Assembly: GCA_024741835.1 (NCBI GenBank)
Contig: JAENRP010000001.1
Coordinates: 372,001-436,000, forward strand
Source of the DNA: Diplocarpon mali
Lineage: Eukaryota > Ascomycota > Leotiomycetes > Helotiales > Drepanopezizaceae
DNA: 64,000 bases
Direction: 5' to 3'
This document shows, piece after piece, positions 36,042 through 46,500 of the stretch. The stretch's first letter is position 1, and the number at the start of each line of letters is the position of its first letter. The position numbers were made by a program, and so were the translations under genes. Under the pieces are notes generated by a model. It did not search any database. It worked only from the letters and a program-made list of their open reading frames with translations, and was not told the DNA's origin.

Positions 36042-36840
36042 TAGCTCCCTTAATAGTAGGACTATCGATTACCATATAATACCTATAGTAAAACAATCAA
36101 CTAGAGAATTCGCTATATAGGAAAAATCCTATAAATTATTAGCTCTTACTCCCTATCGCTTAAAGAATACTTAATAGGTCTTACTAAATCTAGTACAAAA
36201 CGCAATATAGCGGAAAGAATTGAATACTAAGACTAGGACGCTACTTAAGGAATATATCTTTAATAAGACCACCCTATTTTCTATATTCACAAGATAAGGA
36301 ACGTTCGTTAACTTAGAGTCTGGCAAAGAGCTTAGAAAAGGTAGGTTCCTTGCTATTAGTAATAATTATACAAAAGTTATTAGCAATAACTCACTTGAAA
36401 ATAGTGCCGACTTAAACGAGTTTTATATTAAGTCCATCTATATAAAGAAACTGAGCACTATAAGATAGAATATTGCTAGGGAATCGTTAGCTAAGTTTCG
36501 TATAACACTTAGTATGACAAAAGGTGGCCTACTATTAGAAGCACTTATAAGGAGACGACTATAGAATAATCTATTAGTAGTAATAATAGTAAAAGAGTTG
36601 CTATCTAAAGATATAGGTCAGCTAATAACCTATCTAAAGAAGCATAAGTAAGAACTTTTTAATAATTTTACCTACACTTAAAAACTGATTTAATACTTAG
36701 AGCTATAATTATATAAGGACAAATCCTAGGCTAAGACGAAAGGCACTAACAATAATATTAAGGCTAATAACGTAATTGATAAGACAATTCTTCTTAAGAA
36801 GTATAGCATTAAAAAGCCTTATACAAAAACCCTTAATACG

Positions 36841-36863
36841 ACTCCTAGGCCCGGCCCGCGACT
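36841..36863. repeat. 23-bp palindrome, T4a site 13
   Basis: In extra frame 2, read T-P-R-P-G-P-R-L. Confidence 0.8.
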
Positions 36864-37265
36864 TAATCTAGAAAAAGACAAAGCTAAGGAGGTTATAGCT
36901 ATAGAATCTCCTACCGCATCTCCTTTAGTAGCAAATGACTCTTTAAAGGATAATAATAATAATAAAGAGAATAATAATAATAACGCTACAATATAAGTCT
37001 CCCTTCCTATTAGTAGAAGCTATTAAACTATACTAGTATCTTTATAAAACACTAAAGCTCTCGCAACACTAAGACCGGACTCTTCTAATACTAATAGTGA
37101 ACTATTAAGAAGAAGTAGGCGCTTTATAAAGAGAGTATTATCTAGTAATAGTTCTCCTTATCCCCTGAAGAGAACTAAGGAAAATTGACATCTGGGTTAG
37201 TACTATTTTTAATTATTTTTACGACTCTATAGCTTATTTATTTATTTTACTAGTTTCGTTTTCTG

Positions 37266-37288
37266 ACTCCCAGGCCCGGCCTATAGGT
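37266..37288. repeat. 23-bp palindrome, T4a site 14 (non-coding)
   Basis: Lies 77 bp after the stop of extra frame 2, so it is kept as DNA or RNA, not for a peptide. Confidence 0.83.
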
Positions 37289-37305
37289 GAAAAGTGTATA
37301 AAAAA

Positions 37306-37324
37306 NNNNNNNNNNNNNNNNNNN
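37306..37324. other. Assembly gap (19 N)
   Basis: Run of N between aaaaa and tttttt. The true length is unknown. The flanking homopolymers and the palindrome 18 bp upstream may explain the failure. Confidence 0.99.
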
Positions 37325-37496
37325 TTTTTTCCTTTTACCTTTAATAATAATATAGCCCTAGTTTAGGCCTTTTGATATATTAGTTTTCTCGCACTTAGGG
37401 TTTGCTAGTAACTGATATGCTATTACCTTGACTTATATTGTTTTATATTCTTTACTAATAGTAGTAGGGGCTACTACTTTTATTATTTGGGATATA

Positions 37497-37740
37497 TATA
37501 GAGACTTAAGATAGATAGGTTTTATAATATATATTATATAATCGACGCAGGATAGTAAGAGGATAAAAGGGCCATCTTCTGTATATAGAGATAGCGCGTG
37601 TCGCTATAGTACTGAATATACCCTATACTTGGGACTTGTTCCTAACATCTTATCTAAGAGAGCCTGCTTGTGGTGCTTCCTCCTTTTGTTTTTGGGTCTT
37701 CCCTTAGGCCTATTCTTGTGTTGTCTCCCCTCAGTTTTAT
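37497..37740 (+). repeat. 3' LTR of T4a
   Basis: 244 bp. The inner (left) third is mutated (gagacttaagatagatagg) and the outer part keeps original-looking G/C (ttcttgtgttgtctcccc). Followed by target copy actat. Confidence 0.94.
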
Positions 37741-39166
37741 ACTATTAAAATAGGTTTTTACTTATAAGGTCAATAGCTTTAGTAAGCTTCTAAAGTGCCG
37801 ATCATAGCTAGTTATATAAAGGGATCTCTAAGATAAAGCTTCAATTTTCTCAACTTATATAACTACGCTTATAGCGAGGTCTTTTAAGGTACTAATAGCG
37901 CTTGCCATATACTTTAATATAGAAGTAAAGTAGTTCGATGTCGTTAACGCATTCGTTAATACTCCTAGAGACCTAAAGAGTGCTTTAGTCACTTGCTTCC
38001 TATTAAATGGCTTTAAGTGCCCTAGTATAGTAGTAGAATTGGACCGCGCGCTCTATAGGCTAAAAGACTCTTTAGTGCTATAATATAAGAACTTTATAGA
38101 AATACTCAAAGGCCTTTAACTTAAGCTATTAGGCAAGGAGCCTTATATTTTTATAATAAAGGATCATATAATCTTTATAGCGTTTTATATTAATGATATT
38201 CAAGTGTTATATAAGGCCTTTAACTTAGATTAAGCGACTCATTTGATTAAAGACCTAAAGAGGGCATATAAGCTTACTATTATAAGAGATATCTCCTAGT
38301 TCTTTAAAGTAAGGATTATTTAGGATAAGAAGGTAAAGAGGATCTCTTTAATTTATAATACCTATATTAAAAAGATCGCTTAAAAGTTTAAAGCTAATAT
38401 AGGGAGAGTGCTTAATACTTTACTACTAAAGAAGGAGTTTATTAAGAACTTAAGGTAAGCTTCCTTAGAAAAGGTAAAGGAGTATTAAGAGAAAATAGGC
38501 TTTATTCTTTATATAGCGATTATAATACGCTTAGATATTGCGTTTATAGCCTTTTAACTATCTTTCTTTTTAATTAATCTAAGCTCTAAGTACCTTTTAA
38601 TTGCAGATTAGACGCTTTAATACCTATATAGTATGCGCTTTTTAGGAATTGCCTATAGCTTTAAAGCTAAGGAATACCAATTGGTCGCGTCTTTAAATAC
38701 TTCTTTTAAAGATAATCGAAAGACTTGCAGATCCTCTTAAGGATACGTCTTCTTCCTATTTAAAGGACTGATTATTTGAAAAGCGAATCGCCAAGCGACT
38801 ATTACGCTCTCTTTTATTAAAGTAGAACTCTATAGTATAGTTTCTATTGCAAAGGAGATAATGGCTATAAAACGCCTCTTTAAGGAGATTTGCATAGATT
38901 CTCTCTTTAAATAGAATATATATTATAATAATTAATAGACGATTCGGCTAATTATTATAAAGAATAAGAAGATTAAGATAAGCCTTTGATATATCGAAAT
39001 TAGTAATATATAAATCTATTAAAAGTATTAAAGAGAAAGCTTTTAGATAATCTACCTTTTTACTAAGGAAATATATATAAATAGGCTTATTAAGAACTTA
39101 GACTGCTAGAAGTTTAAGAGCTTTGTTCGTTTATTAAACCTTTAGAGCTTTTAAATAATCGTTTAG
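37741..39166 (+). pseudogene. copia B pol end: RT and RNase H
   Basis: Resumes copia B after T4a. RT active site F-Y-I-N-D-I has Asn at 38192-38194, as in copia A and copia C. RNase H lies at about 38690-39060. The frame ends at TAG 39164-39166 where A and C have TAA, so the family stop is probably here. Stops are RIP-type. Confidence 0.88.
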
Positions 39167-39439
39167 CAATTTGCACTTACTAGTAAGTAGTTACTTATTA
39201 TTAAGAGACTTATACTTATAAGCTCTTACTCTTTTATAATTATATTTATTTGTTTTCTCTTATAAAGCGTATTATAAAAGCTTCTCCTTTTTTAAAATAT
39301 AAGAATAGGTAATATTCTTAAGCTACTATTATAAGGTGCGACCCTTCCTTAGATCCTTTTAGCTAAGGCTAAGAGCTGCGAAGCTATAGTTATAAGCTCT
39401 GTATAGATCTCCTTTTAAGAGAGGCCTAGAGGTACTCCC

Positions 39440-39736
39440 TTGGCTAAAGGCCTGCTGGCGAATATACTAGCAATAGTAGGGGCGAAGGCGAAAGGTGCAG
39501 CAAAGGCGGCGGCAAAGGCGGAAGCGGCGATGGCAGGGGCTAGGGAGATAAAGGGAGATATAAAAGGGTCAGCGGCAGCAGTAGTAGCAAAGACAGAAGT
39601 AGCGGTAGTAGTAAGCAGGGGAAATAGGGCAGCGGAGGATAGGCTAGCGGTAAACGCGAATAGGATACTAGGAGTAAGAGAGGTAGTAGTACTACTACTT
39701 ATAAGAGTAGCAGGCCTTTTTAATACTAAGGTCTAA
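39440..39736 (+). CDS. small Ala-rich frame after copia pol (copy B)
   Basis: 98 codons, 274 bp after the pol stop. Product begins M-A-K-G-L-L-A-N-I-L and is rich in Ala, Lys and Glu in its first half. Counterpart of 3521-3844 and 42903-43232. Open in all three copies, no recognised domain. Confidence 0.35.
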   Translation: MAKGLLANILAIVGAKAKGAAKAAAKAEAAMAGAREIKGDIKGSAAAVVAKTEVAVVVSRGNRAAEDRLAVNANRILGVREVVVLLLIRVAGLFNTKV

Positions 39737-40592
39737 TCGCTCTTATCTTTTAAAATCAACTTAGAACTTAATAAGACTTAATAAATGTACTATAGAAGCT
39801 TTAAAGCGCACCCTTTACTATATTAAGTAGTAGTGCTACCTCTTTCTTAAAGGCGCTATAGGCGCGAGCCGATATAATAGCCTTTTAAAAGGCGAGAAGA
39901 GGGCCGCTGGCCTACTAATAACCGTTGCTTAGTATAATATAATAGACGCAACGCGTATTAAAGGTGCTATTAAAGTACTAATAATCGAGATTGCTAGTAC
40001 TCTTGCGTATAATATAATATATATACGCATTATTATATTCTATTATAGGCTTTGGCATACGATATATAATAGGAGCAGGGCTCTTAGGCGGCGGTAGCGG
40101 CGGCGGTAGGGGCAGCAGCGATAGCAGCAGCGGCTCGTTGCCTAGCAGGCGCTAGGACGATCGCGCTAGGGTTATAGCTCTTAAAGGAGCGCTAGCGACT
40201 TAGCGCAAAGTTAGTATAACGCAAGGTATAGGGACTTTAAGGGTCTTACTTTATAAGGGCAGCTAGGGTTATAATAAGCAAGAGTTCCTTTTATATTTAA
40301 AAATTATTAGTATAAAGATAATATTTTAAATAATAAAAGAGGGTTATTTTTAAAAGAAGGGAAGGAGAACCTTTGCAATAGAAATACTTTATAAGAAGCT
40401 TAATAAAGTATTAGTATAGAATCGCAAAGATTCCTAAGCGCGCTTATTACCTATAGTAACCCTTCTTATTTTAAAAGGAACGACCTCTAAAGGAGTAGCA
40501 TATAAGATAGAGCCTCTTTTCTTTATAACTGCTATTCTTTCTTTTATCTTTATAGCTAAGCGATTCTAAGAGCATCGCCTAATTAAGAGGTG
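39737..40592 (+). other. 3' tail of copia B; no gene seen
   Basis: Contains the GC-rich island at about 40090-40150 found in all copies, and a purine tract (aattaagaggtg) at the LTR edge. Confidence 0.7.
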
Positions 40593-40789
40593 TATTATAT
40601 AAAATAGGCAGAGTCTCCACTTACTCTAAAGACCCTCTATATGACTCTGCTTAATTATAGACTCTCCCTTTTCTTTCCGAAGTCTCTTTACTATATATAC
40701 ATTAAATAATAATACAATTAATCATCTTCTCCTACTTCTGCAAGCCTCTTAAGCGACCTAATGAAGGCCCTCCAGCCGACCGCACCATA
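40593..40789 (+). repeat. 3' LTR of copia B
   Basis: 197 bp. Starts tattatataaaat, the RIP form of TGTCGTGCAGAAT, and ends gaccgcaccata with an intact-looking outer end. Followed by target copy agaag at 40790-40794. Confidence 0.95.
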
Positions 40790-41384
40790 AGAAGGCTAGT
40801 AGTTCTTAAAGAATTGGATAATCTCTGCACCTGCCTACTCTGCTAAATCTATAATAATATATTAATAGCTTACCTTAGTAGAACTAAGACTATATAGTTC
40901 CTTTAATATTACTACTAATGGCCTACGTACTACTGCGATGTAAAGAGGTATATTGCTAACTATTACGACTGCTGACGTTTATATAAACCTTAAGATAAGA
41001 CGCTAGGACTCCTTAAACTACTGCCTATCCCTTTATATATATAGGATGACCTATCTATAGACTTCTATACTCCTAGATCTATTAGCAATAGCTGCAATAT
41101 TATATTTATTATAATTGACTGACTCTTTAAGCGGTATATCTGCCTACTAATAATAAAGAAGGCTATTACGCAGACCGCCGCCTCCCTATTTTACTAATAT
41201 ATCTAAAGGTTTAAAGGGAGCCCTTTTATTATTACTAGCGACTAAGGACCTTAGTTTATCTCTGACTTTATAAATAAGCTATTAATATTAGCGCAGGTCA
41301 AGCTTTAGCTATCGACCTCCGAATACGCTTAGACGGACGAATAGATTGAGATTATTAACCAGATAATCAATATACGACTACGCC
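40790..41384 (+). pseudogene. Gypsy G1 piece 2: integrase zinc region and core
   Basis: Collinear with G2 17108-17703. It covers the integrase HHCC zinc region, with Cys-to-Tyr changes (Y-Y-D-C where G2 has C-H-N-C), and most of the catalytic core. RIP-type stops throughout. The piece ends at T3, whose target acgcc is at 41380-41384 and is repeated at 56534-56538. Confidence 0.9.
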
Positions 41385-41636
41385 TGTTACGGCCGCATCA
41401 CGTGCATATCACGTGAACGGTTATATCACATGTCGAAGTCAGGTGCACGCTAAGGTAGCGAGGTGGCTGGATCACGTGCACGCTAGTGAAGCACCTGTAC
41501 TTATTTTAAAGGAGCTCTACTAGAGACTCTCTCTTCTTCTTTATCTTTTCTTTTCAATTATATAGCGTACCTCTTAAGGTAATATAGTTAGCGTTCGATT
41601 CTCGCCCTATTATACGCTCTAGAGCTAGTTGTAATA
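41385..41636 (+). repeat. 5' LTR of T3
   Basis: 252 bp, starting TGTTACGGCCGCATCACGTG. The left half is unmutated and the right half carries about 15 C>T/G>A changes relative to the 3' LTR. Three CACGTG E-box motifs lie at 41399, 41410 and 41473. Confidence 0.95.
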
Positions 41637-41872
41637 TAAGAAAAGATTAACTCAACCTTTGCTAAGAAGCTTAATATCTACTACTTTTAGAATTGTTATT
41701 TCGAACTGCCTTAAGCAACTCGATCTCTCGATCTCGACTTCTATTATAAATTGCCCTAAGCAACTCGTATATAGCGCCTAGATCTTACTAATCTAGTTTT
41801 TAGAGAAAGCTGAAAAACGACCTTCGAATACGAGATCAGCTTGTTTTTTCGACCCCTTACCTCCTCTATTTG
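41637..41872 (+). other. T3 leader, part 1; no gene seen
   Basis: Starts taagaaaagatt after the LTR, where a primer site is expected. It has a 19-bp near-repeat (aa(c/t)tgcc(t/c)taagcaactcg) at about 41702 and 41751. Copia C inserts at 41873. Confidence 0.65.
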
Positions 41873-42070
41873 TGTAGTGCGGTCGGCTGGAGGGCCTTCA
41901 TTGGGTCGCTTAAGAGGCTCGCTGATTTGGATAAAGATGATTAATTGTATTATTATCTAATGTATATATGGTAAGGAGACTTCGGAAAGAAAAGGGAGAG
42001 TCTATGACTTAGCAGGAGTCATATAAAGGGTCTTTAGAATAAGTAGAGACTCCGCCTATTCTATATAATA
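41873..42070 (-). repeat. 3' LTR of copia C
   Basis: 198 bp in reverse. The outer (left) side is intact (gtgcggtcggctggaggg) and the inner side is mutated (ctatataata). Confidence 0.95.
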
Positions 42071-42902
42071 TACCCCTTAATTAGGCGATGCTCTTAGAAT
42101 CGCTTAGCTATATAGATAAAATAAAAGAAAGAATGGCAGTTATAAAGAAAAGAGGCTTTATCTTATATATTATCCCTTTAGAGGTCGTTCCTTTTAAAAT
42201 AAGAAGGGTTGCTATAAGTAATAAGCGCGCTTAGGAATCTTTACGATTCTACGCTAGTGCTCTATTAAGCTTCTTATAAAGTATTTCCATTATAGAGGTT
42301 CTCCTTCCCTTCTTTTAAAAATAACCCTCTTTTATTATTTAAAATATTGTCTTTATATTAATAATTTTAAATATAGAAGGAACTCCTGCTTATTATAGCC
42401 CTAGCCGCCTTTATAAAGTAAGACCCTTAGAGTCCTTATACCTTATATTATACTAACTTTACGCTAGGTCGCTAGCGCTCCTACAAGAGCTAGAACCCTA
42501 TCCTAGTCCTCTTAGCGCCTGCTAGGTAATAAGCCGCTACTGCTATCCCTGCTACCGCTACCGCCCTTGCTGCTGCCGCTGCTACCTAAGAGCCCTGCCC
42601 TTGCTGCGTACTATATGCCTAAGCTTATAATAGAGCGCGATAATACGTATATGCATTATATTATATATAAGAGTACTAGTAATCTCGATTGTTAGTGCTT
42701 TAATAGCACCTTCGGTACGCGTTACGTTTATTATATAGTGCTAAGCAATAGCTACTAATAGGCCAGCGGACCTCTCCTTACCTCTTAGGAGGCTATTATA
42801 TCGGCCTGCGCCTGCGGCGCCTTTAAAAAGGAGGTGGCGCTACTGCTAAATGCAATAAAGGGTGCGCTTTAAAGCTTTTATAGTATATCTTATCAAGTCT
42901 TA
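42071..42902 (-). other. 3' tail of copia C; no gene seen
   Basis: Reverse counterpart of 3845-4712, with the GC-rich island at about 42535-42600 and the purine tract as tacccctta next to the LTR. Confidence 0.7.
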
Positions 42903-43232
42903 TTAAGTTCTAGGCTGATTTTTAAAAGATAGAAGCGATTGGACCCTAGTGCTAAAAGGGCCTGCTACTCTTGCGAGTAGTAGTGCTACTGCCTCCCTTA
43001 CTTCTAGCATCCTATTCGCGTTTGCCGCCAGCCTATCCTCCGCTGCCCTATTTCCCCCGCTTGCCGCTACTGCTACTCCTATCCTTGCTACTGCTGCCGC
43101 TAACCCCTTTATATCTTCCTTCATCTCCCTGGCCCCTACTATTGCCGCTTCCGCCTTTGCCGCCGCCTTTGCTATACTCCCTGCCTTCGCCCCTGCTATT
43201 GCTAATATGTTCGCTAGCAGGCCTCTAGCCAA
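42903..43232 (-). CDS. small Ala-rich frame after copia pol (copy C)
   Basis: 109 codons, starting 275 bp beyond the pol stop on the element's sense strand. M-A-R-G-L-L-A-N-I-L-A-I start; about a third of residues are Ala. Two overlapping open frames on the plus strand (42949-43257, 42971-43228) exist only in this copy, whereas this sense frame is open in all three, so it is the better candidate. No domain recognised; it may be non-coding. Confidence 0.38.
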   Translation of the reverse strand: MARGLLANILAIAGAKAGSIAKAAAKAEAAIVGAREMKEDIKGLAAAVARIGVAVAASGGNRAAEDRLAANANRMLEVREAVALLLARVAGPFSTRVQSLLSFKNQPRT

Positions 43233-43506
43233 GGGAGTGCCTCTGGGCCTCTCTTAAGAGGAGATCTATGCAGAGCTTATAGCTATAGCTTTGCAGCTCC
43301 TAGCCCTAGCTAGGAGGATCTGAGGAAGGGTCGCGCCTTATAATAGCAGCTTAGGAATATTACCTATTCTTATATTTTTAAAAAAGGAGAAGCTTCTATA
43401 GTACGCTTTATAAGAGAAAACAAATAAATATGACTATAAGAGAGTAGGAGCTTATAAGTACAAGTCTCTTAGTAATAAGTGACTACTTGCTAATAAGTAT
43501 GAGTTA

Positions 43507-46500
43507 TTAAATAATTATTTAAAAGCTCTAGAGGTTTAATAAATAAATAAAGCTTTTAAACTTCTGGCAGTTTAGGTTCTTAATAAGCCTATTTGCATAT
43601 ATCTCCTTAGTAGGGAGGTAGATTATCTAAAAGCTTCCTTTTTAGTACTCTTAGCGGATCCATATATTACTGATTTCGATATATTAAAGGCTTATCTTAA
43701 TCTTCTTATTCTCTATGATAATTAGCCGAATTGTCTATTAGTTATTGTAATATATATTCTATTTAAAGAGGGAGTTTATGCGAATCTCCTTAAAGAGGCG
43801 TTTTATAACTATCATCTCCTTTGCAGTAGAAACCATATTATAAAGTTCTACTTTAGTAGAGGAGAGTATAATAATCGCTTAGCGATTCGCTTTCCAAATA
43901 ATCGGTCCTTTAAATAGGAAGAAGACGTATCCTTAGGAGGATCTGCAGGTCTTTTAATTATCTTTAAAAGAAGCATCTAAAGACGCGATAAGTTAGTATT
44001 CCTTAGCCTTAAAGCTATAGGTAATTCCTAAGAAGCGTATGCTATATAGGTATCAAAGCGTCTAGTCCGCAGCTAAGAGGTACTTAGAGCTTAGATTAGT
44101 TAGGAAGAAAGATAGTTAAAAGGCTATAAACGCAACGTCTAAGCATATTATAATTGCTATATAAAGAATAGAGCCTATTTTCTTTTAGTACTCCTTTACC
44201 TTTTTTAAGAAAGCTTGCCCTAAGTTCTTAATAAACTCCTTCTTTAGTAGTAGAGTACTAGGCACTCTCCTTATATTAGTTCCAAACTTTTAAGCGATCT
44301 TCTTAATATAGGTATCATAAACTAAGGAGATCCTCTTTGCCTTTCTATCCTAAATAATCCTTATTTTAAGGAACTAGGAGATATCTCTTATAATAGTAAG
44401 CTCGTACGCCCTCTTTAGGTCTTTAATTAGATAAGTCGCCTAATCTAGGTTAAAGGCCTTATATAACACTTGAATATCGTTAATATAAAACGCTATAAAG
44501 ACTATGCGATCCTTTGTTATGAAAATATAAGGCTCTTCGCCTAATAGCTTGAGTTAAAGGCCTTTAAGTATTCTTGCGAAGTTCCTATATTATAGTGCTA
44601 AAGAGTCTTTCAGCTTATAGAGCGCGCGGTCCAGTTCTACTACTATACTAAGGCGCTTGAAGCCATCTAATAGGAAGCATATGATTAGAGCACTCCTTAG
44701 GTCTTTAAGAGTATTGATAAACGCGTTAATAATATCGAACTGCTTTACTTCTATATTAAAGTACGCGGTAAGCGCTATTAGTACCTTAAAAGACCTTGCT
44801 ATAAGCGTGGCTATATAGGTTGAGAAAATTAAAGCTTTATCTTAGAGATCCTCTTATATAATTAGCTATGATCGGCACTTTAAAAGCTTGCTAAAGCTAT
44901 TGACCTTATAGGTAAAAACCTATTTTAATAGTATTAGTAGGGTTTTCGAATAATCCCTTTGCATAATTCTTTAGCAACTTTGAGATTCCAAATTCCTAAT
45001 CTCTTAGTGCCCTCCTTCTTTAAATCGTTTGCTAAAAGGGTGCTTCTCTAGGTCTTGCCATCCTTTCGGAGGCTTTGGCAGAAAGCCTTAGTACTATAGG
45101 CGGTTAGGAGACTGCGCTCTATCCTTTGCCTAACTATTAACTATAGCTTTAATAATTATATAAACTATTAAATAGTCCTTCCTATCCTCCCTTATCTATT
45201 CGTTCGCTTAAAAGGTTGATATAAACTCCTGCGCATATAGGGAGCAAGGTAGATTAATATTACTTTAAGAGAGCATATGCTTTAGAGCGGTAGTATATAC
45301 TTTTGAAGTCTCCTATTACTTAACGCTTAAGTGTCTTGTCCTCTTTTACCTAGGAAGAGGGAGTTCCTCTTTATGCTTTTCTCTATAGATCTCCTCCTCT
45401 ATTTTTATTATTACTAGAGGTTCCTTTAGGAGTCTAGGTAGCTTTATCTCTTAAGTCTATAGTCTTTGAGCTAGTATTACAACTTAAGGTATTATATTAT
45501 TAGGGCCTACTCCTTTTACTAGGTTGCTTCTTATAAGACTATTAAAGCTCCTCCCAGATCTTAGCAGTAGTACTTCTAGCCTTTTACTAGAGTTCACTAG
45601 GGCCTGCCTTTATAATCGAAGACTCTATCTTAGAGCCTTTAAGCCATCTCCATTCTTATATAGAATAGCAGCTAAAGATCTGCCGATCGCCTTATAGAAC
45701 TCGTCTCTAAAGACTCCTTTAAAGTCGTCTATAGTTCCTTCTTCAGTAGGGCCTTTATAAGGAATTATTACCCCTAAGCTCTAGTTGCTATTTGCCTTTT
45801 TAAAGACTGGCGAAGTGGCTTTTAGTTCGCTTGCTTTTACCCTTAAGTTTTTAAGCAGGTCTTTTAAAGAATTTGGATTTAAGTTAAGGCCTTCTATATT
45901 ATTAGTTAGAGGCTATAGAGTAGCGTCGGTCTATAATATAGGCTCTTCTTATACAGCGGCTTCTTTTGCGGCGATTGCGTTCGGCCTTACGACAAGCTCC
46001 GATTCCTTGAAAATGCCTTTGAACTTAGCGTTCTAAGCTCTCTCTCTCTCTTTAATCAATTGGAGGGTTGTCTTAAGTTCCTAGCGCAATATAGGGTTTG
46101 CGCGCTTAGCTTCTAGACTATAGAAGAAAGACTTATCGAATTCGATATTATAAGTTATTATTACTTGCTAAAGTATAGGAACCTAGATTTTATAAATATT
46201 AAAAGTAATATATCTAATTAAGTAACTTAAGTGCCCTTATAGTTCAATTTTAAAGGTTCGGCAGTCCCTTCCTGCCTCTTTCTCTTTAATTAAAGGGTAT
46301 GCGCAAGCGCTATACATATAAACGCGACTTTAATTAGGCTTTAAGCTTGCTATTATCTGCTTAATAAGTAGCGGCTTATAGAATCGAAAATACTGCTTAA
46401 ACCAATTGTAGAGAGCCTCGCTTAGTGAGATCATCTTCTTCCTAGCGAGTAGGGAGATGTTATAAAGGTATATAGCAGCCTTTATAACCTTTGGCCAAAG

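Larger units (their letters stand above)
33745..37188 (+). pseudogene. T4a extra frame 2 (1,147 codons), paralogue of frame 1
   Basis: The start position reads ATA at 33745, aligned with the ATG of frame 1 (M-P-L-K-N against (M)-P-K-K-N). One phase-1 frame runs to TGA 37186-37188, and the longest open piece is 34828-35028. It follows frame 1 block by block over its whole length, but at low identity, so the duplication is much older than the insertion. The C-terminus again is basic (RRSRRFIKR) and ends in Asn-stop like frame 1. A palindrome-coded peptide T/S-R-R-P-G-x-x-V occurs twice, at 34603 and 34789. Asn-rich runs occur near 36950. Function unknown. Confidence 0.7.
37189..37496 (+). other. 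T4a 3' untranslated part, with N gap
   Basis: Non-coding stretch between frame 2 and the 3' LTR. It holds one 23-bp palindrome (37266-37288) and 19 N at 37306-37324. A weak purine tract (tttgggata) abuts the LTR. Confidence 0.75.
22020..37740 (+). mobile_element. Gypsy T4a, 15.7 kb, with two extra paralogous frames
   Basis: LTRs of 244 bp (22020-22263, 37497-37740) and target copies actat at 22015-22019 and 37741-37745 within copia B. It contains gag-protease, pol in the -1 frame, then two large related frames, then a 3' untranslated part with a short N gap. At 15.7 kb it is about twice the usual gypsy length, and no nested insertion accounts for this. Fourteen copies of a 23-bp palindrome lie inside it. 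Confidence 0.93.
8693..40789 (+). mobile_element. Ty1/copia element copia B, carrying four later insertions
   Basis: Complete copia-family element with 197-bp LTRs at 8693-8889 and 40593-40789 and a 5-bp target duplication agaag (8688-8692, 40790-40794) in gypsy G1. Its own sequence is about 7.6 kb, split by S1 (9951-10467), G2 (12399-20440), a solo T4 LTR (21393-21629) and T4a (22020-37740). Removing these, each with one TSD copy, restores collinearity with copia A and copia C. Confidence 0.95.

Noticed and set aside
22937..37288. CRISPR-like array from the repeated 23-mers
   Set aside because: Spacing is irregular, from about 0.2 to 2 kb, sites lie inside genes, and the context is eukaryotic.
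42949..43257. Two plus-strand frames of 102 and 85 codons over the copia C Ala-rich frame
   Set aside because: They are open only in this copy, whereas the element-sense frame is open in all three copies.
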